From Methylococcaceae bacterium UBA662 (lineage in GTDB: Bacteria > Pseudomonadota > Gammaproteobacteria > Methylococcales > Methylomonadaceae), in contig DBNW01000035.1 of the NCBI GenBank assembly GCA_002299425.1, forward strand, positions 22,039 through 86,038: DNA of 64,000 bases. The letters are read 5' to 3'. Positions 28,986 through 39,144 of this stretch are shown here, piece after piece. How positions within the stretch are numbered: position 1 is the stretch's first letter; the number at the start of each line of letters is the position of its first letter. The translations under genes and the position numbers were made by a program. A model generated the notes under the pieces. It had not been told where the DNA came from. It made no database searches and saw only the letters and a program-made list of their open reading frames with translations.

Positions 28986-30062
28986 GGACGGCGGGCTTAA
29001 GTTGGGCCGCTTTCCTAATTGCTGCGCTAAGGCCCATTGCACCTGCTCGTCAACCAAATCGCAAACGGGGTCTTTTCCTCTAAGGGCGGCAATAATTTCC
29101 GGGCCGCTAGGCGCATTGCCCAAAGCCACTGCGATATTGCGTAACCAGCGTTGATAACCAATACGCCGTATCGCCGAACCTTCGGTTTTGGCTAAAAATT
29201 CCGCTTCCGTCCAGGCAAACACCGCCAACAAGTCTTGGCTGTCCAGCCGATGGCGTGGATGGAAATCGGCTTCCGCCGTCAGGCGGGCAAAGCGGTTCCA
29301 CGGGCAAACCAATTGGCAGTCGTCGCAGCCGTAAATGCGGTTGCCGATCAGCGGGCGTAACGGTTCTGGAATAGGGCCGTCAAGTTCGATAGTCAGGTAG
29401 GATATGCAGCGGCGAGCGTCCACTTGGTAAGGCGCAATTATGGCTTGGGTAGGGCAAATAGCCAAACAGGCGGTGCAGCCGCCGCAATGGTTAGTCGCGG
29501 GTTGGTCAATGGGCAAGGGCAGGTCGGTGAACAGTTCGCCCAAAAAAAACCAAGAACCGGCCTTGCGGTTGATGACGTTAGAATGTTTGCCTATCCAGCC
29601 TAAGCCGGCTTTTTCGGCCAGGGCCTTTTCCAGCACCGGGGCACTGTCGACGAAGGCGCGGTAACCGAAATCACCGATGGCGGCTTGGATTTTTTCCGCC
29701 AGTTTTTGCAAACGGCTGCGCAGCAGTTTGTGGTAATCGCGGCCTAGGGCATAGCGGGAGATAAACGCGGCGCTAGGGTTGTTGAGGGTTGCCTGTATGG
29801 TTGCCGCTGTTTCCGGCAGATAATCCATGCGCACGGAAATAATGCGGACGGTGCCGGGTTGCAAGCATTCTGGCCGACTGCGTTTTTTGCCGTGCCGCTG
29901 CATGTAGGTCATGTCGCCATGAAAGCCTTGTTCCAGCCAGTTTTCCAGATGCTGTTCTGCCGCGTGCAAGTCGGTGCCGGTGATGCCGACTTGGTTAAAG
30001 CCCAGTTGTTCACCCCATTGTTTGATGTTTGCGGCGAGGGCGGTTAAGTCGGGCGTGTTCAT
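28974..30062 (-). CDS. queG: Epoxyqueuosine reductase QueG
   Basis: Cobalamin-dependent Fe-S enzyme for the last step of queuosine synthesis in tRNA. 362 residues from ATG 30062; an upstream in-frame ATG at 30095 is not favoured. Two 4Fe-4S motifs are present: CGGCTACLAICPT and CDDCQLVCPWNRF. The N-terminal VDSAPVLEKALAEKAGLGWIGKH block holds the catalytic aspartate region. Functionally linked to tgt at 9631. Confidence 0.95.
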   Translation of the reverse strand: MNTPDLTALAANIKQWGEQLGFNQVGITGTDLHAAEQHLENWLEQGFHGDMTYMQRHGKKRSRPECLQPGTVRIISVRMDYLPETAATIQATLNNPSAAFISRYALGRDYHKLLRSRLQKLAEKIQAAIGDFGYRAFVDSAPVLEKALAEKAGLGWIGKHSNVINRKAGSWFFLGELFTDLPLPIDQPATNHCGGCTACLAICPTQAIIAPYQVDARRCISYLTIELDGPIPEPLRPLIGNRIYGCDDCQLVCPWNRFARLTAEADFHPRHRLDSQDLLAVFAWTEAEFLAKTEGSAIRRIGYQRWLRNIAVALGNAPSGPEIIAALRGKDPVCDLVDEQVQWALAQQLGKRPNLSPPSLVA

Positions 30063-30370
30063 GGCGGTGGTTAAGTTTTTATTTAAGGCCGCCATTTTTG
30101 GTCTATTTCAGGCAAGTGTGCAAGAGGCCGCTAGGAAAAAAGTGAGGTGTTTTCACGACCGACTGTGATTAGCCGGCTGTTTCAGCAGGTAGCGCACGTC
30201 CGTTATTTTAGGTCTTGCGCTGCCTGTGTCGTATTGCAGGGAGCGCGGCGCTGATGAGAAATGCCTGGGCTCATCAAGAATAATTTTTGCCGCTGGCATT
30301 GGAAAAACATAAAACCGCGATAAGATGCTGCGGTTAAGGCGGTAGCTGCATTTACTTTACATCCGTTCCC

Positions 30371-30877
30371 ATGTCACCCATCCTAGATTACCTGCGTTTG
30401 TGTTGGTTTAAGGGCGACCCTGCGGGGTTTAGTCCGTCGGCGCGGTTTCTGGGGTATTGTGTGGCTTTTTACTTAGTCTCCGGAATCATCGTCGAAGCAA
30501 ACATCAGTGACCCGGCCGATGCCACCCTAGAAGTCGGCATGCGCGCGCTGGTGGCTTTGACTTTGTTGTCGGGCATGGCATTTTTTTTTCGGCAATGGCA
30601 GGGGTTTAAATCTTTGCTGGCATCTGTGTTTATGTCCGAGAACGTCATCATCACCTGGGGCATAGGCGTTGAATTTTTGGACGATTTTCTGCAGAACAGC
30701 GCGTATGCCGATTACCCGTTTGTGCTCGGCATTTTTTTGCTGCTGTGGTATTTAGCCATCATTGCTTATGTGTTTAGGAAAATGTTCAAGCTTCACTCCT
30801 ACCACTGCACCGGGCTGGCCGTGGGCTATTTTTTGCTAACTTACGGCGTGCCGTTTTTGTTGATGGAAGCCTTATAA
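30371..30877 (+). CDS. Multi-pass membrane protein of unknown function
   Basis: 168 residues with four likely transmembrane segments (FLGYCVAFYLVSGIIV, ALVALTLLSGMAFFF, FVLGIFLLLWYLAIIAYVF, GLAVGYFLLTYGVPFLL). The layout is loosely like Yip1-domain proteins. No catalytic motif is seen. It lies 15 bases before the spermidine-synthase-like gene, in the same direction, and is probably co-transcribed with it. Confidence 0.6.
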   Translation: MSPILDYLRLCWFKGDPAGFSPSARFLGYCVAFYLVSGIIVEANISDPADATLEVGMRALVALTLLSGMAFFFRQWQGFKSLLASVFMSENVIITWGIGVEFLDDFLQNSAYADYPFVLGIFLLLWYLAIIAYVFRKMFKLHSYHCTGLAVGYFLLTYGVPFLLMEAL

Positions 30878-30892
30878 GGCCCGCCCCCGCCG

Positions 30893-31702
30893 ATGCGTAA
30901 CTACAGAGGTCGCCTGATTTATGAGGGCCTAGATGACGATGGCGTGGTCGAGGTCATTGACGATGGCGGTTTGCGTTCCTTGCATTTCGGCTCCGAATCC
31001 AGACAAACCAGCATGTCCTTGGACAAACCCGATGAATTGGTGCTGGCTTATATCAGGGCCATGACCAGTTGGCACTTGTTCATGCCGGCACTGGCCGGTG
31101 AGGTTCTGGTCATTGGCTTAGGCGGCGGCTCTATCAGCAAATTCTTGTTCCAACGTTTTCCCGACTGCCATGTAAAAATTATTGAGCCGCGCCGTTCAGT
31201 GGTTTGGCTGGCGCGGCGTTATTTCGCTTTGCCGGTGGACCCGCGCCTGGACATTCTCATTGGTGATGGTGGAGAGTACGTCCGTTGCAACCGCTTGGCA
31301 CAACAAAAACGCTACCGGTTGATAGTGATTGACGCTTTTGACCACGAAGGCATAGCACCTTCTATCGCCCGCGCGCATTTTTTTCAGGCCGCACAGGCGA
31401 TGCTGGCAGATGACGGTATGCTGGTCATTAATTTGTGGGGCGGGGCGGGGCAATCACAATTCCAGAAAATTTCTGCTTGGTTGAGTGCAGCGTTCAGTTG
31501 GCGGGTCTTATTTATGCCGGTGTCAGACAAAGGCAACATTATCGGTCTTGCGTTTAACAACCCGGATGCTCGCTACACCGGGCAATGGCTTAAAGACCGG
31601 TCGATTACCCTTGAGCGCCAATTTCATATTGAGTTTCCCTTGTTTTTAAAGGCGTTGCAAAAACACAACGCCCGCATATTTGAGCATTTAGTGAGTTTAT
31701 GA
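30893..31702 (+). CDS. Spermidine-synthase-like protein
   Basis: 269 residues with a Rossmann methyltransferase fold like Spe[17 protein letters not shown] (cofactor loop), [18 protein letters not shown], and [11 protein letters not shown]. After the next strand, true spermidine synthases have a D-[ST]-[ST]-DP catalytic motif. Here it reads VIDAFDHEG, so aminopropyl transfer is doubtful. Many bacterial paralogues of this kind have unknown function. Its stop overlaps the ygiQ start by four bases (ATGA). Confidence 0.75.
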   Translation: MRNYRGRLIYEGLDDDGVVEVIDDGGLRSLHFGSESRQTSMSLDKPDELVLAYIRAMTSWHLFMPALAGEVLVIGLGGGSISKFLFQRFPDCHVKIIEPRRSVVWLARRYFALPVDPRLDILIGDGGEYVRCNRLAQQKRYRLIVIDAFDHEGIAPSIARAHFFQAAQAMLADDGMLVINLWGGAGQSQFQKISAWLSAAFSWRVLFMPVSDKGNIIGLAFNNPDARYTGQWLKDRSITLERQFHIEFPLFLKALQKHNARIFEHLVSL

Positions 31703-33885
31703 ACCACAGTCCATCGCCCGTCGCCCCGTACTTGTTCGGCCACCGGAAATACTGGGCACAGCGCTTCGGCGTAGCCCCGCAACAGCCGACTAACGCCGAC
31801 GAAATGGCGGTCTTAGGTTGGGACAGTTGCGACATCGTTCTTGTAACCGGCGATGCTTACATCGACCACCCCAGTTTTGGCATGGCCTTAGTGGGCCGTC
31901 TGTTGGAAGCACACGGTTTTCGGGTTGGCATTTTGCCGCAACCGGACTGGCGCGATGCGGAAGACTTTAAGGCGTTAGGTAAGCCGAATTTGTTTTTTGG
32001 CGTTACCGGAGGCAACATGGATTCGATGGTGAATCGCTACACGTCAGACAAAAAAATTCGCTCCAACGACGCCTATACCCCGGACGGGGTGGCGGGCAAG
32101 CGGCCTGACCGCGCTGTCACGGTGTACACACAGCGTTGCCGCGAGGCGTTTAAGGATGTTCCAGTCATTATCGGTGGCATCGAGGCCAGCCTGCGCCGCA
32201 TCGCCCATTACGATTACTGGTCGGACACGGTAAAAAGGTCTGTCCTGGTGGACAGTAAGGCCGATTTATTGGTGTACGGAAACGCCGAGCGGCAAATCGT
32301 CGAAATCGCTCACCGTCTGGCTAAGGGCGAAGCCATTGCTGAAGTGAAAGGCCTGCGCGGTACCGTGCATTTTGTAAAGCAAATCCCTGTTGATTTTGTG
32401 GTTAAAGACTCCACCGAGATTGACCGTCCTGGTGCATTGGCCGTACCTGCCAACCCGTACCAAGAACGGCCGGCCTGTGATGAGCCGGATCCGTCATCGC
32501 CCCTAGTGCAGGAAGGCGAGGTGGCACTGCGGTTTACCCGAACCCTGCCGCAGGCACCGCCTGCTGGGGAAAAACAAGATCGCACCAAAACCGTTATTCG
32601 CCTGCCGTCTTTTGAGTTCGTCAAGAACGACCCAATTTTATATGCCCACGCCTCCCGCGTCCTACACGGCGAGACCAACCCCGGCAATGCCCGGCCATTG
32701 GTGCAACAACACGGCAACAGGGAGCTATGGATTAACCCGCCGCCGCACCCGCTGACCACTCAGGAAATGGACGGGGTGTACGATCTGCCGTATTCGCGCC
32801 TGCCGCACAAAACCTACGGCAACGCCAAAATTCCGGCATTCGAGATGATCCAACATTCGGTTAACATTCTGCGCGGTTGCTTTGGTGGCTGCACGTTTTG
32901 TTCGATTACCGAACACGAGGGCCGCATTATCCAAAGCCGTTCTGAGGCGTCTATCATCCGGGAAATAGAAGCGATACGCGACAACTCGCCCGCTTTCACC
33001 GGTCATATCTCTGACTTAGGCGGCCCGACCGCCAATATGTACCGGCTGGCTTGCAAAGACCCTAAAATCGAGACCGCCTGCCGCAGGCCGTCGTGCGTTT
33101 ACCCAGGCATTTGTTCAAACCTTAACACCGACCACGCGCCTTTAATCAAGCTTTACCGCCGCGCCCGCGCCGTACCCGGCATCAAAAAAATTGTTATCGC
33201 CTCGGGTTTACGCTACGACTTAGCGCTGGAGTCGCCCGAGTACATCAAAGAATTAGTCACCCACCATGTCGGGGGCTATCTAAAAATAGCCCCTGAACAC
33301 ACTGAAGCAGGGCCGTTGTCAAAAATGATGAAGCCGGGCATCGGCAGCTACGACCGTTTCAAAGCACTGTTTGATCAATACTCCAAAGAAGCGGGCAAGG
33401 AGCAATATCTGATTCCTTACTTTATTGCCGCCCATCCGGGTACTACCGACAAAGATATGCTGAACTTGGCTTTATGGCTGAAACGCAACGGCTTTAGGGC
33501 CGACCAGGTGCAGGCATTTTTGCCGTCGCCGATGGCGGTTGCTACTGCCATGTACCATTCTGGCAAGGACACGTTAAAAAAAGTTAGCCGTAAAACCGAT
33601 GACATCGACATTCCTAAAAGTTTCAAGCAACGCCGCTTACACAAGGCTTTCTTGCGTTACCACGATCCTAAAAACTGGCCGCTGTTGCGTGAGGCACTAA
33701 AAGAAATGGGTCGAGGGGATTTAATCGGCAACGGCAAACAGCACTTAGTGCCCGGTATTCGGCTGCAAGGTCAACCGGCTGCGGATGCGCCGCCGCATAC
33801 GTTACGGGTGTTCAAGACCCAGCGCACCGGATTAGACGGTGCGCGGACAACCCTTGGCAAACGCGGCAAAAGCATCAAAATTTAA
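31699..33885 (+). CDS. ygiQ: YgiQ-family radical SAM protein
   Basis: 728 residues, typical size. The N-terminal B12-binding-like part opens with [21 protein letters not shown]. The radical-SAM cysteines are Cys394, Cys398 and Cys401 in [33 protein letters not shown] and [14 protein letters not shown] are family blocks. The substrate of this widespread family is not established. Translationally coupled to the upstream spermidine-synthase-like gene. Confidence 0.93.
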   Translation: MNHSPSPVAPYLFGHRKYWAQRFGVAPQQPTNADEMAVLGWDSCDIVLVTGDAYIDHPSFGMALVGRLLEAHGFRVGILPQPDWRDAEDFKALGKPNLFFGVTGGNMDSMVNRYTSDKKIRSNDAYTPDGVAGKRPDRAVTVYTQRCREAFKDVPVIIGGIEASLRRIAHYDYWSDTVKRSVLVDSKADLLVYGNAERQIVEIAHRLAKGEAIAEVKGLRGTVHFVKQIPVDFVVKDSTEIDRPGALAVPANPYQERPACDEPDPSSPLVQEGEVALRFTRTLPQAPPAGEKQDRTKTVIRLPSFEFVKNDPILYAHASRVLHGETNPGNARPLVQQHGNRELWINPPPHPLTTQEMDGVYDLPYSRLPHKTYGNAKIPAFEMIQHSVNILRGCFGGCTFCSITEHEGRIIQSRSEASIIREIEAIRDNSPAFTGHISDLGGPTANMYRLACKDPKIETACRRPSCVYPGICSNLNTDHAPLIKLYRRARAVPGIKKIVIASGLRYDLALESPEYIKELVTHHVGGYLKIAPEHTEAGPLSKMMKPGIGSYDRFKALFDQYSKEAGKEQYLIPYFIAAHPGTTDKDMLNLALWLKRNGFRADQVQAFLPSPMAVATAMYHSGKDTLKKVSRKTDDIDIPKSFKQRRLHKAFLRYHDPKNWPLLREALKEMGRGDLIGNGKQHLVPGIRLQGQPAADAPPHTLRVFKTQRTGLDGARTTLGKRGKSIKI

Positions 33886-33989
33886 CGTAAACGCTGGTTT
33901 GGTTGCGCGTGGTGTTGGCTCAACCCGGTTTTTTTAGCCCAGCCAACAGCACCGCATGGCCTTCGGTTTTAAGTCACGGTGTCATTACT

Positions 33990-34742
33990 ATGGACAAAAA
34001 AATTCTCTACGCCTTTGATTTTGATGGTGTTCTCTGCGACAGTGCGGTAGAAACCGCCATCACTGGCTACCACGCTGCCTGTGCCATCTGGCCGGACATG
34101 CCGTTGCCTGCCGCGCCAGCATTAATCGCGCAATGCCGAACGCTACGGCCTTTTATTGAAACGGGGTATGAAACCGTCCTGGTTATGCGCCGGTTATTTT
34201 TGGGTGAAACCGTAGCCGACATTCAGCAAAACTACCCTGGACTCAACCAAAGTCGGTTGCAGGATGCAGCGGGCGGCGTAGCGGTGCTAAAAAATCGGTT
34301 CGGTGCCGCCCGAGACCGTTGGATAGCTGAAGATTTACCCGGTTGGCTGGCGATGAACCCACTGTACCCCGGCATCGCCTTAAACCTTAAAACCATTCAA
34401 AAACAAAACCCGTACTGCATAGTCACCACCAAACAAGAGCGTTTTGTTAAGCAAATCCTCAACGCACAGCATTTGGCCCTGCCAGACCAGCAGATTTTTG
34501 GTTTGGAGCGAAACTTGACCAAACCGCAGGTTTTGCGGCATTTGTTAAAAGCGTACCCTGACCACACCGTTGTCTTCGTCGAAGACCGTTTGCTTACCTT
34601 AGAACAGGTGCTTAAGGCTCCGGATTTATCCGACGTTAAACCGGTGTTTGCCTTGTGGGGGTACAACACAGCAGCAGACCAAGCTCGGGCCAGCGGCTTA
34701 CCCGTTATCTCCTTAACGCTCGAGCAATTTTGGCACCATTAA
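33990..34742 (+). CDS. HAD-superfamily hydrolase
   Basis: 250 residues from ATG 33990. HAD motif I is FDFDGVLCDS near residue 8; motif II is CIVTTKQERF; motif III/IV surrounds VVFVEDRLLTLEQV. The large helical cap (about 20-125) resembles phosphoglycolate phosphatase-type enzymes but the substrate is not evident. An upstream in-frame start at 33903 gives an N-terminal extension unlike the family. Confidence 0.8.
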   Translation: MDKKILYAFDFDGVLCDSAVETAITGYHAACAIWPDMPLPAAPALIAQCRTLRPFIETGYETVLVMRRLFLGETVADIQQNYPGLNQSRLQDAAGGVAVLKNRFGAARDRWIAEDLPGWLAMNPLYPGIALNLKTIQKQNPYCIVTTKQERFVKQILNAQHLALPDQQIFGLERNLTKPQVLRHLLKAYPDHTVVFVEDRLLTLEQVLKAPDLSDVKPVFALWGYNTAADQARASGLPVISLTLEQFWHH

Positions 34743-34856
34743 ACATACGCCGCCGACCGTGCCATGCCCAACGGCCTGTGTGTCTTTGCCGTTTTTAAAA
34801 CCGGCGTTGAGTGCACACACCGCTTAACAAATTCCTTAACCAGCAAATACAGTCCA

Positions 34857-36578
34857 ATGAGTAGCCTCGCACGTATTTTTGCCGTCTTTACTTTGCTGGT
34901 AGCCTTTTTTGGCTTGCCAGCTTGCCGTCCGCAGCATGCGGATGCTGTGGATAATTTTGTCTTAAGCCGTATTTTCCCGAGCGATGCCAACCCTGCAGTG
35001 CATTTTGTCGACAGCATCAACACCGCTCCGATATTGCATGCAGTAAACGGCCAAATGCGCCTTATCGTGCCGGTATTTGATGGCACGCTGGCCACTTTAG
35101 ATGCCGGTAGCGGTGCTTTGCTTTGGCAGCAGCGTGTACCTGTGCCCACCGGCCAGCAGGCACTCTTAGTGGCATCGCCGGTGCAGGTAGGTGATTTATT
35201 GGTGGTCATTTACCAAAGCATGCTCGAAGGCGTGCGTCTCAGCCACAACCTAGCGGTGCTGGATTTGGCCAACAACCGCTGGCATCCTGATTTTCCGGTG
35301 CTGACGTTTGCTGCCCAAAAGCCAACGGCCGACGGTAAAAACAGCGTAACGTTTAACCCAGCCAACGCCTACGCCCACGCCGCCCTAAAAAGCTGGCGAC
35401 CCAACTCAAACCGGCTGGGCTGGGTTTATGCCGGGTTTGGTAATGCTGCCGACCAACAGCCGTTCCACGGCTGGCTATTTGAGGTTGATTTGGATGCCTG
35501 GCAACGGCATGAACTCACCCAAGCCATGAACAGCCTTTTACTGACCACGCCGGAAGCTGAGTGCCCGGTAACGTTGGAATACGGCACCCAAGAAATGGTT
35601 TGCGCTGGTGGCATCTGGGCTCCAGCCGGCCCGTTGTTGACGACTTCTAATGGGGAGGCGCACTTGTTTGTTACCACCGGCAACGGACAAGTCGATTTGG
35701 CGCGTCAAGACTATGCGAACAGTGTGCTAAAAATTACCTTGGGCCGGCCTTTCGAGGCTGGCTGCGACCCCCACTTATGCGCTAATTTCAACCCACTTAA
35801 GCCCAGTACGGCCTGTTTGGAATCCTGTAAAAACGTGTTTATACCCCGGCCAATGCCCGGGGAGGCACCGCTTAGGCCGACCAATGGCGAATGCGATAAC
35901 CGCGATTTTTGGGAATGCCTAGCCTGGATGGATTACGACCTAGGGGCCAGTCCGCCGGTGAAAGTTACCTTGGCCGATGGCCGCAGTGTTCTGGTGCAGC
36001 CGGGCAAAGACGGTGCCGCTTATCTCATTGACGCCGATCATCTAGGCATTCAATACGATCGCCTGCAAATTGCTGCGTTGTGCGGTTCGCCCACCGATTT
36101 GTGCAAGTTGAGCTGGGCGGGCATGATTGTCACCCAACCGCTGCATACCTCAGTAGCAGGCGAGCAGGTAGTGATTATTCCCACGTTCAGCCCCGACCAA
36201 ACCCACATTGCCGGCGTGGTGGCAGTAAAAATCACTTTGAATGACGGCAAACCTAAATTAGAACCTTTTTGGCATTTCCCGGAAGCCGGCTACCCAGGTG
36301 CCTTGAAAATGTTCAGGAGCCATCCGTCTTTTCCGGTGTTGACGACGCACTTAGGCCGACAACGGGATGCCGTAATCTGGTTAGTGGATGTGGGCAAAAA
36401 CGGTACGCTGTATGGCATCCGCGCTAAAGACGGGCGGCAGGTGGCTAAGCAAACCCTGCAAGGCAGCGGCAGGCAATTGTCTTTTCCGCAGGTCAGCGAC
36501 GACAAAATTTATGTAGCCTCACGCCTGCCCAGCGGCAAAGCTTTCATCGAGGCCTACCGCATTGAGCAGGCCAAATAA
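34857..36578 (+). CDS. PQQ-like beta-propeller lipoprotein
   Basis: 573 residues from ATG 34857. A hydrophobic leader ends in LPAC, a plausible lipobox. The body carries PQQ-quinoprotein type propeller repeats (LATLDAGSGALLWQQ, AYLIDADHLG, LYGIRAKDGRQV). It has several cysteine-rich loops in the middle (about residues 300-380) that are unusual for BamB-like proteins. No methanol-dehydrogenase active-site motif (adjacent Cys-Cys) was seen, so a structural or binding role is as likely as dehydrogenase activity. Confidence 0.75.
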   Translation: MSSLARIFAVFTLLVAFFGLPACRPQHADAVDNFVLSRIFPSDANPAVHFVDSINTAPILHAVNGQMRLIVPVFDGTLATLDAGSGALLWQQRVPVPTGQQALLVASPVQVGDLLVVIYQSMLEGVRLSHNLAVLDLANNRWHPDFPVLTFAAQKPTADGKNSVTFNPANAYAHAALKSWRPNSNRLGWVYAGFGNAADQQPFHGWLFEVDLDAWQRHELTQAMNSLLLTTPEAECPVTLEYGTQEMVCAGGIWAPAGPLLTTSNGEAHLFVTTGNGQVDLARQDYANSVLKITLGRPFEAGCDPHLCANFNPLKPSTACLESCKNVFIPRPMPGEAPLRPTNGECDNRDFWECLAWMDYDLGASPPVKVTLADGRSVLVQPGKDGAAYLIDADHLGIQYDRLQIAALCGSPTDLCKLSWAGMIVTQPLHTSVAGEQVVIIPTFSPDQTHIAGVVAVKITLNDGKPKLEPFWHFPEAGYPGALKMFRSHPSFPVLTTHLGRQRDAVIWLVDVGKNGTLYGIRAKDGRQVAKQTLQGSGRQLSFPQVSDDKIYVASRLPSGKAFIEAYRIEQAK

Positions 36579-36746
36579 ACCGGGGCGGCAAGGCCTTTAG
36601 TGTGGGGTGCGGCGACCGCTAAAAGCGACTGAACAGTGCGCGGGTGCGTGCTTTTTCGCCGCCCCCTAAAAATCTCATTGTCATGGATAAAGCGTTTACT
36701 TTGGGCGATAATGGCGGTCTTATCCGCCTAAACCGATGCCTTGGTA

Positions 36747-38504
36747 ATGAAACAAAAAATAGCCCAATTACTTATCCAAGCAATTGAAAAAATTGATTTT
36801 TTAGTTATAGACGGTGTTGACATGCCCGCCGTTGCGGTTGAACGAAGCCGTGACCCTCGGCATGGCGATTACGCTTCCAACCTGGCTTTAACGCTGGCAA
36901 AGCAGGCTAAGATAAACCCCCGTGAATTGGCTGCGCAAATTATCGCTGCGCTGCCCTCTGACCCTGCTGTCGTTAAAGTGGAATTGGCCGGTCCCGGCTT
37001 TATTAATTTTTTCATCGATCCTAACGCCCACCATTCAATCATCAAAACCATCCACGAATTGGGGCCTCAGTTTGGCCTTAGCCAAGTTGGGGCAGGGAAA
37101 AAAATTCAGGTTGAATTCGTTTCGGCCAATCCTACCGGGCCGTTGCATGTAGGGCATGGTCGGGGGGCTGCCTACGGCTCGGCAGTGGCCAATTTGCTGG
37201 CGGCGGTTGGGTTTCAGGTACACCGAGAATACTATGTCAACGATGCCGGACGGCAAATGGACATTCTGGCCACCAGCATTTGGCTAAGATACCTTGAGGA
37301 ATGCGGCGAGGTGCTGTCTTTTCCCTGCAATGCTTACCGTGGCGAATATATCCGCGAAATTGCCTGGTCCATCCACAAGGACGCCGGCTTTGAATACCGC
37401 CGCCCGCAGGCATTGGTGCTGGAAAACATTCCCGCCGACGAAGCGCAGGGAGGGGACAAGGAAGTACACATTGATGCCTTGATTGAGCGCGCGAAAACCT
37501 TGCTGGGACCAAAGCTGTACCGCGATTTTTTCCAAATCGGCTTGGACACCATCTTAGACGACATCAAGCAAGACCTGCATGAATTCGGAGTGGATTACCA
37601 ACAATGGTTCTCCGAACGCACCTTGCTGAACAAGGGTTGCGTTGAACAGGCGTTAGAGCGGCTGCGGACAAGCGGGTATTTATACCAACAAGGTGGCGCG
37701 ACCTGGTTCGCCTCCAGCCGGTTGGGCGACGAAAAAGACCGCGTGGTGGTGCGCGAAAACGGTCAGTACACTTATTTTGCCTCTGATATTGCTTACCACT
37801 TGAACAAACTGGATCGGGGCTTTGATCAAATCATCGACATCTGGGGTGCCGACCATCACGGCTACATTCCCAGGGTCAAAGCCGCCATCAAAGCATTAGG
37901 CGCGGACTCTGACAAACTGACGGTGTTGCTGGTGCAATTTGCTACCCTGTGGCGTGGCGATGAAAAAGTACCCATGTCGACCCGTGCCGGGGAATTTGTG
38001 ACATTGCGGCAATTGCGCGGCGAAGTCGGCAAAGATGCCGCACGGTTTTTTTATGTGCTGCGGCGTTCGGAACAGCACATGGACTTCGACCTAAAATTGG
38101 CCACTGAAAAAACCAATGAAAACCCGGTGTTTTATGTGCAATACGCTTACGCGCGGGTGTGCAGCGTTCTGCGTCAATTGGATGAAAAAAACGGCCAGCG
38201 CAATTGGCTTTTGGGCATGGAAAACTTGGACTTGCTGAGCGCAGACCTAGAAATCCAACTGATCCACAGCCTAGCACGGTACCCTGAGGTTCTGGAAAAA
38301 GCCGCCCTGCAACACGAACCACACCAATTGGCGCACTACTTGCGTGAACTGGCACACGAATTTCACACTTATTACAACAGCCACCAGTTTTTGGTCGAGG
38401 AAGCGCCCTTGCGCGATGCTCGGCTCAATCTGATTTGCGCTTTCAAGCACGTTTTGGGCAACGGCCTGGATTTGCTGGGCATTAACAAACCCGAGTCTAT
38501 GTAG
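36747..38504 (+). CDS. argS: Arginyl-tRNA synthetase
   Basis: Charges tRNA-Arg. 585 residues from ATG 36747; an in-frame TTG sits six bases earlier. The class I HIGH motif reads HVGHGRG (His134), and the KMSK-like loop is MSTRAG. The C-terminal DALR anticodon domain includes [13 protein letters not shown]. Its stop codon shares a base with the GTG start of the SPOR gene. Confidence 0.97.
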   Translation: MKQKIAQLLIQAIEKIDFLVIDGVDMPAVAVERSRDPRHGDYASNLALTLAKQAKINPRELAAQIIAALPSDPAVVKVELAGPGFINFFIDPNAHHSIIKTIHELGPQFGLSQVGAGKKIQVEFVSANPTGPLHVGHGRGAAYGSAVANLLAAVGFQVHREYYVNDAGRQMDILATSIWLRYLEECGEVLSFPCNAYRGEYIREIAWSIHKDAGFEYRRPQALVLENIPADEAQGGDKEVHIDALIERAKTLLGPKLYRDFFQIGLDTILDDIKQDLHEFGVDYQQWFSERTLLNKGCVEQALERLRTSGYLYQQGGATWFASSRLGDEKDRVVVRENGQYTYFASDIAYHLNKLDRGFDQIIDIWGADHHGYIPRVKAAIKALGADSDKLTVLLVQFATLWRGDEKVPMSTRAGEFVTLRQLRGEVGKDAARFFYVLRRSEQHMDFDLKLATEKTNENPVFYVQYAYARVCSVLRQLDEKNGQRNWLLGMENLDLLSADLEIQLIHSLARYPEVLEKAALQHEPHQLAHYLRELAHEFHTYYNSHQFLVEEAPLRDARLNLICAFKHVLGNGLDLLGINKPESM

Positions 38505-39133
38505 TGGCGCGGGACTATAAAAATACCGCGAGGACGGGCAAAAAGCCCGGCCGCCCCCGCCACAAAAATGCCGGCAACACCGGCCTGTGGCGTTGGATGC
38601 TGGCTACCGTTTTGGTGATTGGCTTCGCCGTTTTTTTGACGTACCTGCGTAGCAACAAAGCAAAACAGCCAAGCCCTGAAACCACCACACCGCTGGTGGC
38701 TTCGGGCAAGCCCATCGGCGACCAAAAACCGGCGGTGGATGCAGAAAAAAAATCCAAGAAAACCGAGCCGGCGCAACCGCATTTTGAGTTTTACATCGCC
38801 CTGCCCAAAAAAGAGGACGTAGTCCCCGAGCACGAACTGAGTACCCGTCTGCGCGAGGAACGGCTGGGCAAAGTTAAGCCGGGGCGGTATCTGATACAGG
38901 CTGGGTCATCTAAGACCAGCCACGACGCCGATCGGCTCAAAGCAGAGCTGGCACTCATGGGCATTGAATCGAAAGTGGAAAAAATCAAAGTGGGGACCAC
39001 CGAATGGCACCGGGTGATCATCGGTCCCTACACACAAATGGCTTCCGTGGACGCCATCAAGAAACGGCTAAAAGCACGCGGTATGGATGCCATTGTTTTG
39101 GAATCGGCCAAAAAAGCCACGGCCAAGCCCTAA
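38504..39133 (+). CDS. SPOR-domain protein, FtsN-like
   Basis: 209 residues from GTG 38504, overlapping the argS stop by one base. A basic cytoplasmic tail (residues 1-27) precedes one membrane helix (WMLATVLVIGFAVFLTYL). A proline/lysine-rich linker follows. The SPOR domain (about 125-205) includes GRYLIQAGSSKTSHDADRL and HRVIIGPYTQM. SPOR domains bind denuded glycan at the septum. Position after argS fits FtsN-type division proteins, though FtsN itself is not proven. Confidence 0.85.
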   Translation: MARDYKNTARTGKKPGRPRHKNAGNTGLWRWMLATVLVIGFAVFLTYLRSNKAKQPSPETTTPLVASGKPIGDQKPAVDAEKKSKKTEPAQPHFEFYIALPKKEDVVPEHELSTRLREERLGKVKPGRYLIQAGSSKTSHDADRLKAELALMGIESKVEKIKVGTTEWHRVIIGPYTQMASVDAIKKRLKARGMDAIVLESAKKATAKP

Positions 39134-39144
39134 AATACCCGCAA

